Of a stretch of 64,000 nt of DNA, positions 1-7,295 are shown piece after piece. How positions within the stretch are numbered: position 1 is the stretch's first letter; every line of letters begins with the position of its first letter. Below the pieces are notes generated by a model. The model did no database searches, had not been told where the DNA came from, and worked only from the letters and a program-made list of their open reading frames with translations. This stretch comes from Bacteroidetes bacterium 2013_40CM_41_45 (GTDB lineage Bacteria > Bacteroidota > Bacteroidia > AKYH767-A > 2013-40CM-41-45): assembly GCA_002215675.1 (NCBI GenBank), contig NGFH01000002.1, positions 285,887-349,886 on the forward strand. Direction: 5' to 3'. The position numbers and the translations under genes are program-made.

Positions 1-2
1 CG

Positions 3-611
3 GTGCAAATACAGGTTAACCCCTTTACACTCATTGGCGCTACTACCCGCTCGGGGTTGCTTACCTCTCCGCTCCGCGCGCGTTTCGGAATTACTTCACG
101 CCTTGAATATTATGATGCCGAAACATTGCAGGGAATTGTGCTTCGCTCCTCCGATATTCTTAAAATTGAAATCAGCGATGAAGCTGCATTTGAAATAGCC
201 CGCAGAAGCCGCGGCACTCCGCGTATTGCCAATGCATTGCTCAGGCGCGTGCGCGATTTTGCACAGGTTAAAGGTAACGGCACCATAGATGAAAAGATTA
301 CGCATCATTCTCTTGCCGCACTTAATGTAGATGAACACGGACTGGATGAAATGGATAATAAAATTCTTTCTGCTGTCATCGATAAATTTAAAGGCGGCCC
401 CGTTGGAATCACAACCATTGCAACGGCAGTGGGAGAGGAGCCGGGAACTATTGAAGAAGTTTACGAGCCCTTCTTAATCATGGAAGGATACCTGAAACGC
501 ACACCGCGCGGCAGGGAAGCAACTGAAATCGCCTATAAGCATCTGGGGAAAATTATACCAGCGGGGCGTGCCGGGATTTCTTCGCGCAGCGGAGACCTGT
601 TCGACAGGTAA
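3..611 (+). CDS. ruvB: Holliday junction branch migration helicase RuvB, C-terminal part (cut by window edge)
   Basis: RuvB is the hexameric AAA+ motor that, with RuvA and RuvC, drives branch migration of Holliday junctions. Only the last ~202 residues lie in the window; the Walker A region is upstream of base 1. Visible are the sensor-1 segment ([13 protein letters not shown]), the arginine-finger region (PLRARFGI), the sensor-2 segment ([19 protein letters not shown]) and the winged-helix DNA-binding domain ([16 protein letters not shown], then [17 protein letters not shown]). These match RuvB throughout. The GTG at base 3 codes an internal Val and is not the start. The gene ends 3 nt from the stop of the convergent gene downstream, with no clear terminator between them. 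Confidence 0.97.
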   Translation: MQIQVNPFTLIGATTRSGLLTSPLRARFGITSRLEYYDAETLQGIVLRSSDILKIEISDEAAFEIARRSRGTPRIANALLRRVRDFAQVKGNGTIDEKITHHSLAALNVDEHGLDEMDNKILSAVIDKFKGGPVGITTIATAVGEEPGTIEEVYEPFLIMEGYLKRTPRGREATEIAYKHLGKIIPAGRAGISSRSGDLFDR

Positions 612-614
612 TTT

Positions 615-2546
615 TTATTTTTCAATCACCAGTTTCCTGAAATGAGAATCAACATTAAGGAAATAAATTCCGTTTTTCATAGTTGATAAATCAAGACGGA
701 ATTTTTCTGATTGAATATCCGCTGCAGAAAATACACAGCGCATTAACTCGTCATAAGCATGGATATTTTTCATCAGCTTGTCAGAGGCGATGATGCATTC
801 ATCCTTTGCAGGGTTTGGATAAATGCTTATGTAAGTTGATTGGAGTTCTTGTGTACCATCGATGATTACATTCACCGTATCAAAAATTCCTTCGCTCATG
901 TTATAATATGTTCCCGTTACAGATGCTTCGAGGCGAATGGCGCGAACCATGTAATGATTAATAGCTTCGGTGATATTTGATTCTGCAAAATTTGTATCCG
1001 CGACAATAGAAGGGCTAATGCGCATGTATCGCCCTGTAGAAGTATCCAGCCTGTAAACATAATAACCCAGAACACTGTCCGGCGAGGCAGACCATGTGAG
1101 CGCAACATAATTAGTGCTCACATTGGTTCCCGAAAGATTGGATGGCGGCGCAATAATGTGTTGCCGCAGCGAGGGGTCTCCCATCAGCGCCTGGTGAATG
1201 TAATGAACGCCGTAGTTTGATACGTAAGGGCTGTAATAATAATTATTCTGAGTCGCTTTTGCGCAAAACCCAATCGTTTCCCCGAGCGACATCTGGTGAA
1301 AATGCCAATGTGGCCTTCCAGCCCAGGCAGAAGTAAGAGCTCCTGATGCCAGCGGTGCGCGCAGGAAATTATCCTGGCTGTCCCAGTCGCCAAAGTAACT
1401 GCCGAATACCATGGTGAAAATAGTTTGCACCGTATCAGCAGCAAAATTCGAGGTGCTTCCTACACCGCCACAGGAAGTATAACTGCCTCCACCACATCCA
1501 TATGACCATTGGTAAGAATTACTTCCAAGTGTTGTAAAATAATCCTGCGAAGAAATGCTGTCGGGTGTAAGAAGAGAAGCAATACGCCACCCATTGCTTG
1601 CAAATGCTTCGCCGCCAAACGTACCAAAGTTATCATCGACAAGGCATCGCTTCACGGGGTCGACAATTTTTTTGCGGTAGTCGTTATCGCGGCCCAGGTA
1701 GTTGCGCATCAATTGCGTTTCTGTAAGCGCAAATGAAGGCAGGTTAAAGAAGTCAATTCTTCCGACCTCTAGTGCAACAGTGCCGGGAATAACAGTCTGG
1801 TCAAATTTTCCGTCTCCCGGAATGTTTTGATTCTGCGGGCGTGAAGCAACAGTGACATTAACCGAAGCATCCGTCCATGCTCCATTCATGTCGCCATAAT
1901 AAACATCAGCGGGCCACGCGCCCTCGTGGTCAGGATGCCCGTCAGGATTAAGGTCACCGGAATAGGGAACAGGGATATGGCCAAGCAGGCAAAGCGCTTT
2001 TACATTTACTGCATCGGCCGTGAAATCATTCAGGATAATATTTTTTACTAAGGGAACAGAATCCGTTCTTGAAACATCGTGCCGGATTACCTGCCAGCCG
2101 TCTGAAATAAAATCTTTTTCAAGCCGCGAAATTTCTGTAGAGAGCGTGTCAGAAAAATAATCATCAACCAACAAAACCATTTTACCTCGGTAATCCACCA
2201 CAGGTATTTTTATTCCTGCATAAACATAACTCTCTCCGTCTGCAGGCGCTCCTGTGCGGGATACTCTATATTCATACCCGGTACCGACAACGACATTGGT
2301 ATCGGTAAAAGAAGTTGAAGCAGGCGCAAGCGAGTCCTCAAGAATGGTCCATGAAGTTGCGGATAGAGATTTTCTGCCGATAGAAAAATTTGTGGCGCCG
2401 GCATTCAAGGGCCATTGCAGTGTTATTTGCGGAGGCGACTCCTGAACCTGTACCGTAATCGGTACGGTATAATCTATGGGAGATTGTGCTGATGTTAGTT
2501 CAGACAAAAGAAATATGGATAAGAAAAGAAGAGTAATTTTTTGCAT
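615..2546 (-). CDS. Type IX-secreted protein with a gingipain-like (C25) domain that appears catalytically dead
   Basis: This 643-residue exported protein has a Sec signal peptide (about 1-20, ending LTSAQ), a fibronectin type III-like stretch (about 25-110), a central region resembling peptidase family C25 (about 118-465), a second Fn3-like domain (about 466-560) and a type IX sorting tail from YISIYPNPAKD to the end. The C25 resemblance rests on LLGHIPVPYSG followed by PADVYYGDM, and on HQALMGDPSLR at the domain end. Where active gingipains have Gly-His-Gly the sequence reads YGCGGG, and the usual Cys segment reads MVFGSYFGDWD with no Cys. I therefore infer a non-peptidase surface protein. 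Cargo status via the type IX system is well supported; the C25 assignment is by eye and moderate. Confidence 0.7.
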   Translation of the reverse strand: MQKITLLFLSIFLLSELTSAQSPIDYTVPITVQVQESPPQITLQWPLNAGATNFSIGRKSLSATSWTILEDSLAPASTSFTDTNVVVGTGYEYRVSRTGAPADGESYVYAGIKIPVVDYRGKMVLLVDDYFSDTLSTEISRLEKDFISDGWQVIRHDVSRTDSVPLVKNIILNDFTADAVNVKALCLLGHIPVPYSGDLNPDGHPDHEGAWPADVYYGDMNGAWTDASVNVTVASRPQNQNIPGDGKFDQTVIPGTVALEVGRIDFFNLPSFALTETQLMRNYLGRDNDYRKKIVDPVKRCLVDDNFGTFGGEAFASNGWRIASLLTPDSISSQDYFTTLGSNSYQWSYGCGGGSYTSCGGVGSTSNFAADTVQTIFTMVFGSYFGDWDSQDNFLRAPLASGALTSAWAGRPHWHFHQMSLGETIGFCAKATQNNYYYSPYVSNYGVHYIHQALMGDPSLRQHIIAPPSNLSGTNVSTNYVALTWSASPDSVLGYYVYRLDTSTGRYMRISPSIVADTNFAESNITEAINHYMVRAIRLEASVTGTYYNMSEGIFDTVNVIIDGTQELQSTYISIYPNPAKDECIIASDKLMKNIHAYDELMRCVFSAADIQSEKFRLDLSTMKNGIYFLNVDSHFRKLVIEK

Positions 2547-2625
2547 AGGGAATATTTTGCGCTCACCAAATGTAAGGAATAAACGAAACAGAAGCCGGCA
2601 GCACAGCAGTTAAATTCAGGATGCT

Positions 2626-2633
2626 ATTTTTGG
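2626..2633 (+). promoter_or_regulatory. Bacteroidota -7 box upstream of the DMT transporter
   Basis: TATTTTTG fits the TAnnTTTG consensus and ends 9 nt before the ATG at 2643, so the transcript would be nearly leaderless. No TTTG at the -33 distance is seen. Confidence 0.4.
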
Positions 2634-2642
2634 CGATTCATA

Positions 2643-3548
2643 GTGAACAAAAATTTTAAAGCGCATATTGCTCTTCTGGCAGTAAATATCTTTTACGGTG
2701 CCAATTACAGCATTGCAAAGATTTCGCTGCCCCAGTATATACAGCCGGCAGGGTATATTCTTTTGCGGGTAGCGGCATCAACACTGCTCTATGCATTGTT
2801 TCTGCTGCTGTTTATGAGAGGAAAATCATTCAGGATTGATAAAAGCGATTGGCTGCGTTTTATTTTATGCGGCATAACCGGGGTTGCCCTAAATCAGGTT
2901 TTATTTTTTGAAGGTCTTGCCCGTACCAGCCCCGTGCATGCAGCACTCATCCTTACTTCTAACCCGCTGCTTGTTCTTGTGGCGGCTGCATTTCTTATTA
3001 AGGAAAAAATAACCGCCAGAAAATTTTTAGGAATTTTACTCGGCATTTCGGGAGCGGTGCTCCTTATTATCTATGGCAATGAAATTGCGATAGGTCACGG
3101 AAGTGTGAAAGGGGATTTGTTCATTCTCATCAACTCCATGTCGTATGCGGTTTACCTGGTGCTTGCAAAACCCCTCATGAAAAAATATAATCCTGTGCTG
3201 GTAGTGGCGTGGGTATTTTTTTTCGGAATGATTTTCTCCATTCCGTTTGGGTATGGAGAATTGTTGCAGGTGCAGTGGTCTGCAATGCCTTCCGCTGCCA
3301 TACTCTCAGTGATTTATGTAATCATATTTGCCACTTTTCTCGCCTATCTTTTAAACACATATGCATTAAAAACCATGAGCCCTGCGGTAGTGAGCTATTA
3401 TATTTATGTTCAGCCGGTAATTGCGGCAATTATTGCGTATTTTCTTGAAGAAGAAAAACTTACGGTGCTGCATTTGGTTTCGTGCCTGTTGATATTTTCG
3501 GGAGTGTTCCTGGTAAGCAAAATGGAAAATGACAAACAGCAAATTTGA
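2643..3548 (+). CDS. EamA/DMT-family transporter
   Basis: A 301-residue inner-membrane protein of the drug/metabolite transporter superfamily, with about ten hydrophobic segments formed by two tandem EamA repeats (about 7-140 and 153-292). Family hallmarks visible are NIFYGANYSIAK in helix 1, the ALILTSNPLLVLVAAAFLIKEK stretch around the end of repeat 1, and the matching PVIAAIIAYFLEEEKL stretch in repeat 2. The substrate cannot be predicted; the family exports amino acids, nucleosides and other small molecules. It is monocistronic by spacing and is followed by a five-unit heptamer repeat. A second, distinct EamA protein is encoded at 42391-43275. Confidence 0.9.
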   Translation: MNKNFKAHIALLAVNIFYGANYSIAKISLPQYIQPAGYILLRVAASTLLYALFLLLFMRGKSFRIDKSDWLRFILCGITGVALNQVLFFEGLARTSPVHAALILTSNPLLVLVAAAFLIKEKITARKFLGILLGISGAVLLIIYGNEIAIGHGSVKGDLFILINSMSYAVYLVLAKPLMKKYNPVLVVAWVFFFGMIFSIPFGYGELLQVQWSAMPSAAILSVIYVIIFATFLAYLLNTYALKTMSPAVVSYYIYVQPVIAAIIAYFLEEEKLTVLHLVSCLLIFSGVFLVSKMENDKQQI

Positions 3549-3571
3549 TTTACCTTTAGTGCCGAAAAAAA

Positions 3572-3606
3572 ATTATAAGTTATAGGTTATAAGTTATATG
3601 TTATAC
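3572..3606 (+). repeat. Five tandem GTTATAN heptamers
   Basis: Five 7-bp units follow one another (ATTATAA, GTTATAG, GTTATAA, GTTATAT, GTTATAC) between the DMT transporter and yicC. There is no inverted partner here. The same words recur in several other gaps of the window. Confidence 0.85.
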
Positions 3607-3662
3607 GAAACAAACTTTTTTCCGGAATCATCAATAATCACTAATAAATAATCAATCATATT

Positions 3663-4529
3663 ATGATTCTTTCCATGACAGGCTACGGTACCGCTTCGGC
3701 AGAGCATAAAGGGAAAACCATTACTGCCGAATTGAAATCAGTAAACGGAAAATTTGCCGATGTAAACGTGCGCCTCCCGCTTGCTTACCGCGACAAGGAA
3801 ATGGAAGTGAGAAACGAACTGGCCAAAAAATTTGAGAGGGGAAAAATCGAGCTTATTGTTTCTGTAGGCGGGGCATCCCAAACACCTTTTAATATCAACA
3901 TGGATGCATTTGAATCGTATTATAAAACTTTGAAGCAGGTAGAAAAAAAATTCAAGCTGCCTCCTACAGATTATCTGAAGACCATCTTTTCTTTTCCCGA
4001 GACTACCCGTTCTGCTGATGTTGGTAATGAAAAAGAATGGACGGTGGTTGCCCATACCATTGCAAAAGCAGAAAAACTTTTTGAGGATTTCAGGAAACAT
4101 GAAGGAAAGCAACTTGAAAAAGATTTTGTAATGAGAATTAATAATATTGTTAAGCTTCTTGAACAGGCCGAGCCGTATGAAAAACAGCGCGAAGAAAACA
4201 TACGGAAAAAAATTAATGCAGGACTAAAAGAATGGATGCGCGAAGAAAACATTGACCGCAACCGCCTGGAACAGGAAATGGTTTTTTATATAGAGAAGAT
4301 GGATTTTACAGAAGAGAAAACGCGGCTTCGCTCGCATTGCTCGTATTTTCTGCAGACCGTTTCAGAAAAAGAAGCCAATGGAAAAAAACTTTCTTTTATA
4401 ACCCAGGAAATAGGACGTGAAATCAATACCATCGGCTCCAAAGCCAATGACGCAGAGCTTCAGAAAATTGTGGTACAGATGAAGGATGAGCTTGAAAAAA
4501 TCAGGGAGCAACTGATGAATGTACTTTGA
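3663..4529 (+). CDS. yicC: YicC/YloC-family endoribonuclease
   Basis: A 288-residue protein matching the YicC/YloC family over its full length. The N-terminal half starts MTGYG(T) and contains ELKSVNGKFADVNVRLP, the family's most conserved segment. The C-terminal half contains the DUF1732 segment around SHCSYFLQTV and ends FITQEIGREINTIGSKANDAELQKIVV. E. coli YicC and relatives are reported RNases acting on small RNAs; the substrate here is unknown. It stands first in a tight unit with gmk (24 nt gap), nadD and an M28 peptidase. The yicC-gmk order is widespread in bacteria, which supports the call. Confidence 0.93.
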   Translation: MILSMTGYGTASAEHKGKTITAELKSVNGKFADVNVRLPLAYRDKEMEVRNELAKKFERGKIELIVSVGGASQTPFNINMDAFESYYKTLKQVEKKFKLPPTDYLKTIFSFPETTRSADVGNEKEWTVVAHTIAKAEKLFEDFRKHEGKQLEKDFVMRINNIVKLLEQAEPYEKQREENIRKKINAGLKEWMREENIDRNRLEQEMVFYIEKMDFTEEKTRLRSHCSYFLQTVSEKEANGKKLSFITQEIGREINTIGSKANDAELQKIVVQMKDELEKIREQLMNVL

Positions 4530-4553
4530 AATCCTGACTCATAAATCCTTGTT

Positions 4554-5144
4554 GTGGCGGATAACTTTTCGAACCCCGAAAAAAAAATGATTCTCTTCTG
4601 TGGCCCTTCAGGCAGCGGAAAAACAACTATTGTACATCATATGCTGGCAAAGGATTCCCGTTTAAAGTTTTCGGTTTCGGCTACCACACGAAAGAAAAGA
4701 AGCAATGAGAAGGATGGAAAGGATTATCATTTTATTTCTGTAGACGATTTCAAAAAAAAAATTGCCAAGGCAGCATTTATCGAGTGGGAACAGGTGTATG
4801 AGAACGGGTATTATGGTTCACTGCATCACGAAGTAGAACGGATTTTATCTGAGGGGAAGGTTCCGGTGTTTGATATGGACGTAGTGGGCGGATTAAGCAT
4901 TAAAAAACAATTTGGTGAAAAAGTTTTGTCAGTTTTTGTGCAGCCACCTGATATTGATTCTTTAAAACACCGACTCACGGCGCGCGCAACAGAAACTCCC
5001 GAAGACCTGAAGCGCAGGTTGGATAAAGCGGTGCATGAATTAACCTATGCCAACCAATTTGATAAAATCCTTCTCAACACAAACATAGAGGAGGCGTGCC
5101 TTCAGGCGGAGAATTGGGTAAATGAATTTTTGCAAGCCAGCTAA
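4554..5144 (+). CDS. gmk: Guanylate kinase
   Basis: Converts GMP and ATP to GDP and ADP in the cytoplasm. The 196-residue length is usual for the family. The P-loop GPSGSGKT lies at residues 17-24, followed by the GMP-binding segment SATTRKKRSNEKDGKDYHF and the downstream FIEWEQVYENGYYG stretch. The start is a GTG giving an 11-residue leader before the kinase fold. An ATG at residue 12 is an alternative start but would leave almost nothing ahead of the first strand. It lies between yicC and nadD with gaps of 24 and 6 nt, so co-transcription is likely. Confidence 0.96.
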   Translation: MADNFSNPEKKMILFCGPSGSGKTTIVHHMLAKDSRLKFSVSATTRKKRSNEKDGKDYHFISVDDFKKKIAKAAFIEWEQVYENGYYGSLHHEVERILSEGKVPVFDMDVVGGLSIKKQFGEKVLSVFVQPPDIDSLKHRLTARATETPEDLKRRLDKAVHELTYANQFDKILLNTNIEEACLQAENWVNEFLQAS

Positions 5145-5150
5145 ATTTAT

Positions 5151-5780
5151 ATGAAAGTCGGACTATTCTTCGGAACATTTAATCCTATCCATGTCGGTCA
5201 CATGGTGATTGCCTCTTATATGGCAGAGTTTACGGATTTGGAACAAGTCTGGTTTATAGTTTCTCCACAGAATCCTTTAAAGCAAAATCAAATACTTCTC
5301 AAAGATTATCACCGGCTGGCATTGGTAAGAATTGCCGCAGAGAATCACCGCAAGCTAAAGGTGAACAACGTTGAATTTTCCCTGCCCAAACCTTCTTTTA
5401 CCATTGATACGCTTGCCCATCTTTCGCAGCAACATCCCGGCAATGAATTTGTTCTGATTCTTGGTTCTGATAATCTTGAATCATTTCATCAATGGAAAAA
5501 CCACCAGCAGATTCTTGATAGCTATTCTGTCTATGTTTACCCCCGGCATGGTTTTCACGGAGGAACGCTGTCATCACATCCGAAAGTGAAAATGACCCAT
5601 GCGCCCCTGATGGAAATATCTTCTACTTTTATCCGCAATGCAATCAGGGATAAAAAGGATATAAGCAGTATGCTCCCCGATGCCGTCTGGAAGTATATTG
5701 ATGAAATGCATTTTTATGAGAAAGAAAATCCTCCGCAACCGATGCGCCCCGAAAACGAGAGCGGAAAGTTTATATTATAA
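5151..5780 (+). CDS. nadD: Nicotinate-nucleotide adenylyltransferase
   Basis: Adenylates nicotinate mononucleotide to deamido-NAD in NAD synthesis. The nucleotidyltransferase signature GTFNPIHVGH at residues 8-17 (HxGH at 14-17) and the C-terminal ISSTFIR motif (about 155-161) identify the family. The 209-residue length is normal. The last ~20 residues, rich in Pro, Glu and Asn, are a non-conserved extension. It is the third gene of the yicC-gmk-nadD-peptidase unit, starting 6 nt after gmk. Confidence 0.95.
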   Translation: MKVGLFFGTFNPIHVGHMVIASYMAEFTDLEQVWFIVSPQNPLKQNQILLKDYHRLALVRIAAENHRKLKVNNVEFSLPKPSFTIDTLAHLSQQHPGNEFVLILGSDNLESFHQWKNHQQILDSYSVYVYPRHGFHGGTLSSHPKVKMTHAPLMEISSTFIRNAIRDKKDISSMLPDAVWKYIDEMHFYEKENPPQPMRPENESGKFIL

Positions 5781-5795
5781 ATTCTAAAAAATGTT

Positions 5796-7181
5796 ATGAG
5801 TGCAGTAAAAAATAAAATTCTTTTTTTCATTTCAATAATTTTTTGTCTGAGTGAAAATGCAGTCGCACAGCAGGATGATTCATTGATGCTGCGAAAAATT
5901 TACAATGAGATTCTTGTAAACGGAAAAGCATACGATTGGCTGAGCGATTTAACAAAAACAGTCGGTGGGCGTCTTAGCGGTTCACCTCAGGCAGCAGAGG
6001 CGGTAAAATGGACAGAGAAAAAAATGAAAGAAGCGGGCGCTGATTCAGTGTGGCTGCAAGAGGTAAAGGTTCCCCATTGGGTTCGGGGTGAAAAAGAAGA
6101 AGGAACCATCATACGGTCTGATGGCAAGAAAGAGGAAGTTCCCGTTTGCGCACTGGGAATGTCTGTTGCAACTCCTGTGGCTGGAATTACCGCTAAAGTG
6201 ATTGAAGTGCATGATTTTGATGAACTGAAAAAACTGGGAGAAGAAAAAGTGAAAGGGAAAATTGTTTTTTATAATCATCCTTTTGACCAGACATTCATTA
6301 ACACTTTTGAAGCATATGGCAACGCGGGAAAATACCGCTGGGCAGGAGCAAGCGAAGCAGCGCGTTACGGGGCGGTTGCTTCCATTACCCGCAGCATGTC
6401 GTCATCCGATAATGATTATCCGCACACCGGCTCAATGGGTTATAATGATTCTCTTCCTAAAATTCCATGCGCTGCCGTCAGCACAAACGGAGCTAACCTG
6501 CTGAGTAAAATTTTAAAAGAGGATTCGGAAACAAAATTTTTCCTGAAGCAAACCTGCCACATGCTCGACAGTGTTTTATCGTATAATGTTGTAGGCGCCA
6601 TAAAGGGCAATGAATTCCCCGATGAAATTATTGTCGTTGGCGGGCACCTGGATTCATGGGATTTGGGAAAGGGTGCGCACGATGACGGTGCGGGTGTTGT
6701 GCAAAGCATCGAGGTGCTTAGAACATTTAAATCGCTCGGTATAAAACCGAAGCGCACCATCCACGCTGTGGCTTTCATGAATGAAGAAAATGGTTTAATG
6801 GGAGGAAAAAAATATGCCGAGCTTGCAGAGAAAAATAAAGATAAAAATATTGTGGCCCTGGAAAGCGATGCGGGGGGATTTCCACCGTTGGGTTTTGGTT
6901 TGAATATGACGGATGACAAGAAGAAAAAAATTCAGGTATGGAAACCTTTATTTCTACCCTATAATTTATGGAACTTTGAAGGTGAAGGCGATGGAGCGGA
7001 TATTTCTCCCATGACCCGTAAAGGATTGCCCGGCATAGGTCTGCATGTTGAATCGCAACGGTATTTTGAAATACATCATGCCAAAACGGATGTAATTGAA
7101 AATGTGAACAAACGAGAACTGCATCTGGGAGCAGCTGCAATGACATCTCTTATTTATTTGCTGAGTCGCTACGGATTGTAA
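5796..7181 (+). CDS. Secreted M28-family zinc aminopeptidase/carboxypeptidase (carboxypeptidase Q-like)
   Basis: A 461-residue exported metallopeptidase. After a signal peptide (about 1-24, ending AVAQ) comes a protease-associated insert (about 95-260) and then the M28 catalytic core. The zinc ligands are visible in order: His in GGHLDSWD (about 282), Asp in AHDDGAGV (about 295), the Glu-Glu pair in MNEENGLMGG (about 329-330), an Asp in ALESDAGG, and the last His in EIHHAKTD (about 427). The layout resembles vertebrate carboxypeptidase Q and its bacterial relatives, which cleave unsubstituted di- or oligopeptides. No sorting tail is seen, so it is probably periplasmic. It begins 15 nt after nadD, probably as the last gene of that unit. 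Confidence 0.9.
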   Translation: MSAVKNKILFFISIIFCLSENAVAQQDDSLMLRKIYNEILVNGKAYDWLSDLTKTVGGRLSGSPQAAEAVKWTEKKMKEAGADSVWLQEVKVPHWVRGEKEEGTIIRSDGKKEEVPVCALGMSVATPVAGITAKVIEVHDFDELKKLGEEKVKGKIVFYNHPFDQTFINTFEAYGNAGKYRWAGASEAARYGAVASITRSMSSSDNDYPHTGSMGYNDSLPKIPCAAVSTNGANLLSKILKEDSETKFFLKQTCHMLDSVLSYNVVGAIKGNEFPDEIIVVGGHLDSWDLGKGAHDDGAGVVQSIEVLRTFKSLGIKPKRTIHAVAFMNEENGLMGGKKYAELAEKNKDKNIVALESDAGGFPPLGFGLNMTDDKKKKIQVWKPLFLPYNLWNFEGEGDGADISPMTRKGLPGIGLHVESQRYFEIHHAKTDVIENVNKRELHLGAAAMTSLIYLLSRYGL

Positions 7182-7269
7182 TTCGTTTTCATTAAATTTT
7201 CAGGGCTTGGCATCATTTTTAATGTAATAAATTCTGTATTTTTCACAATCGCGTTTTATAATACGAAAG

Positions 7270-7277
7270 TATATTTG
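7270..7277 (+). promoter_or_regulatory. Bacteroidota -7 box upstream of the coiled-coil protein gene
   Basis: TATATTTG fits TAnnTTTG and ends 18 nt before the ATG at 7296. No matching -33 TTTG is seen at the expected distance. Confidence 0.45.
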
Positions 7278-7295
7278 TTTCCCGTTAAATAATCA

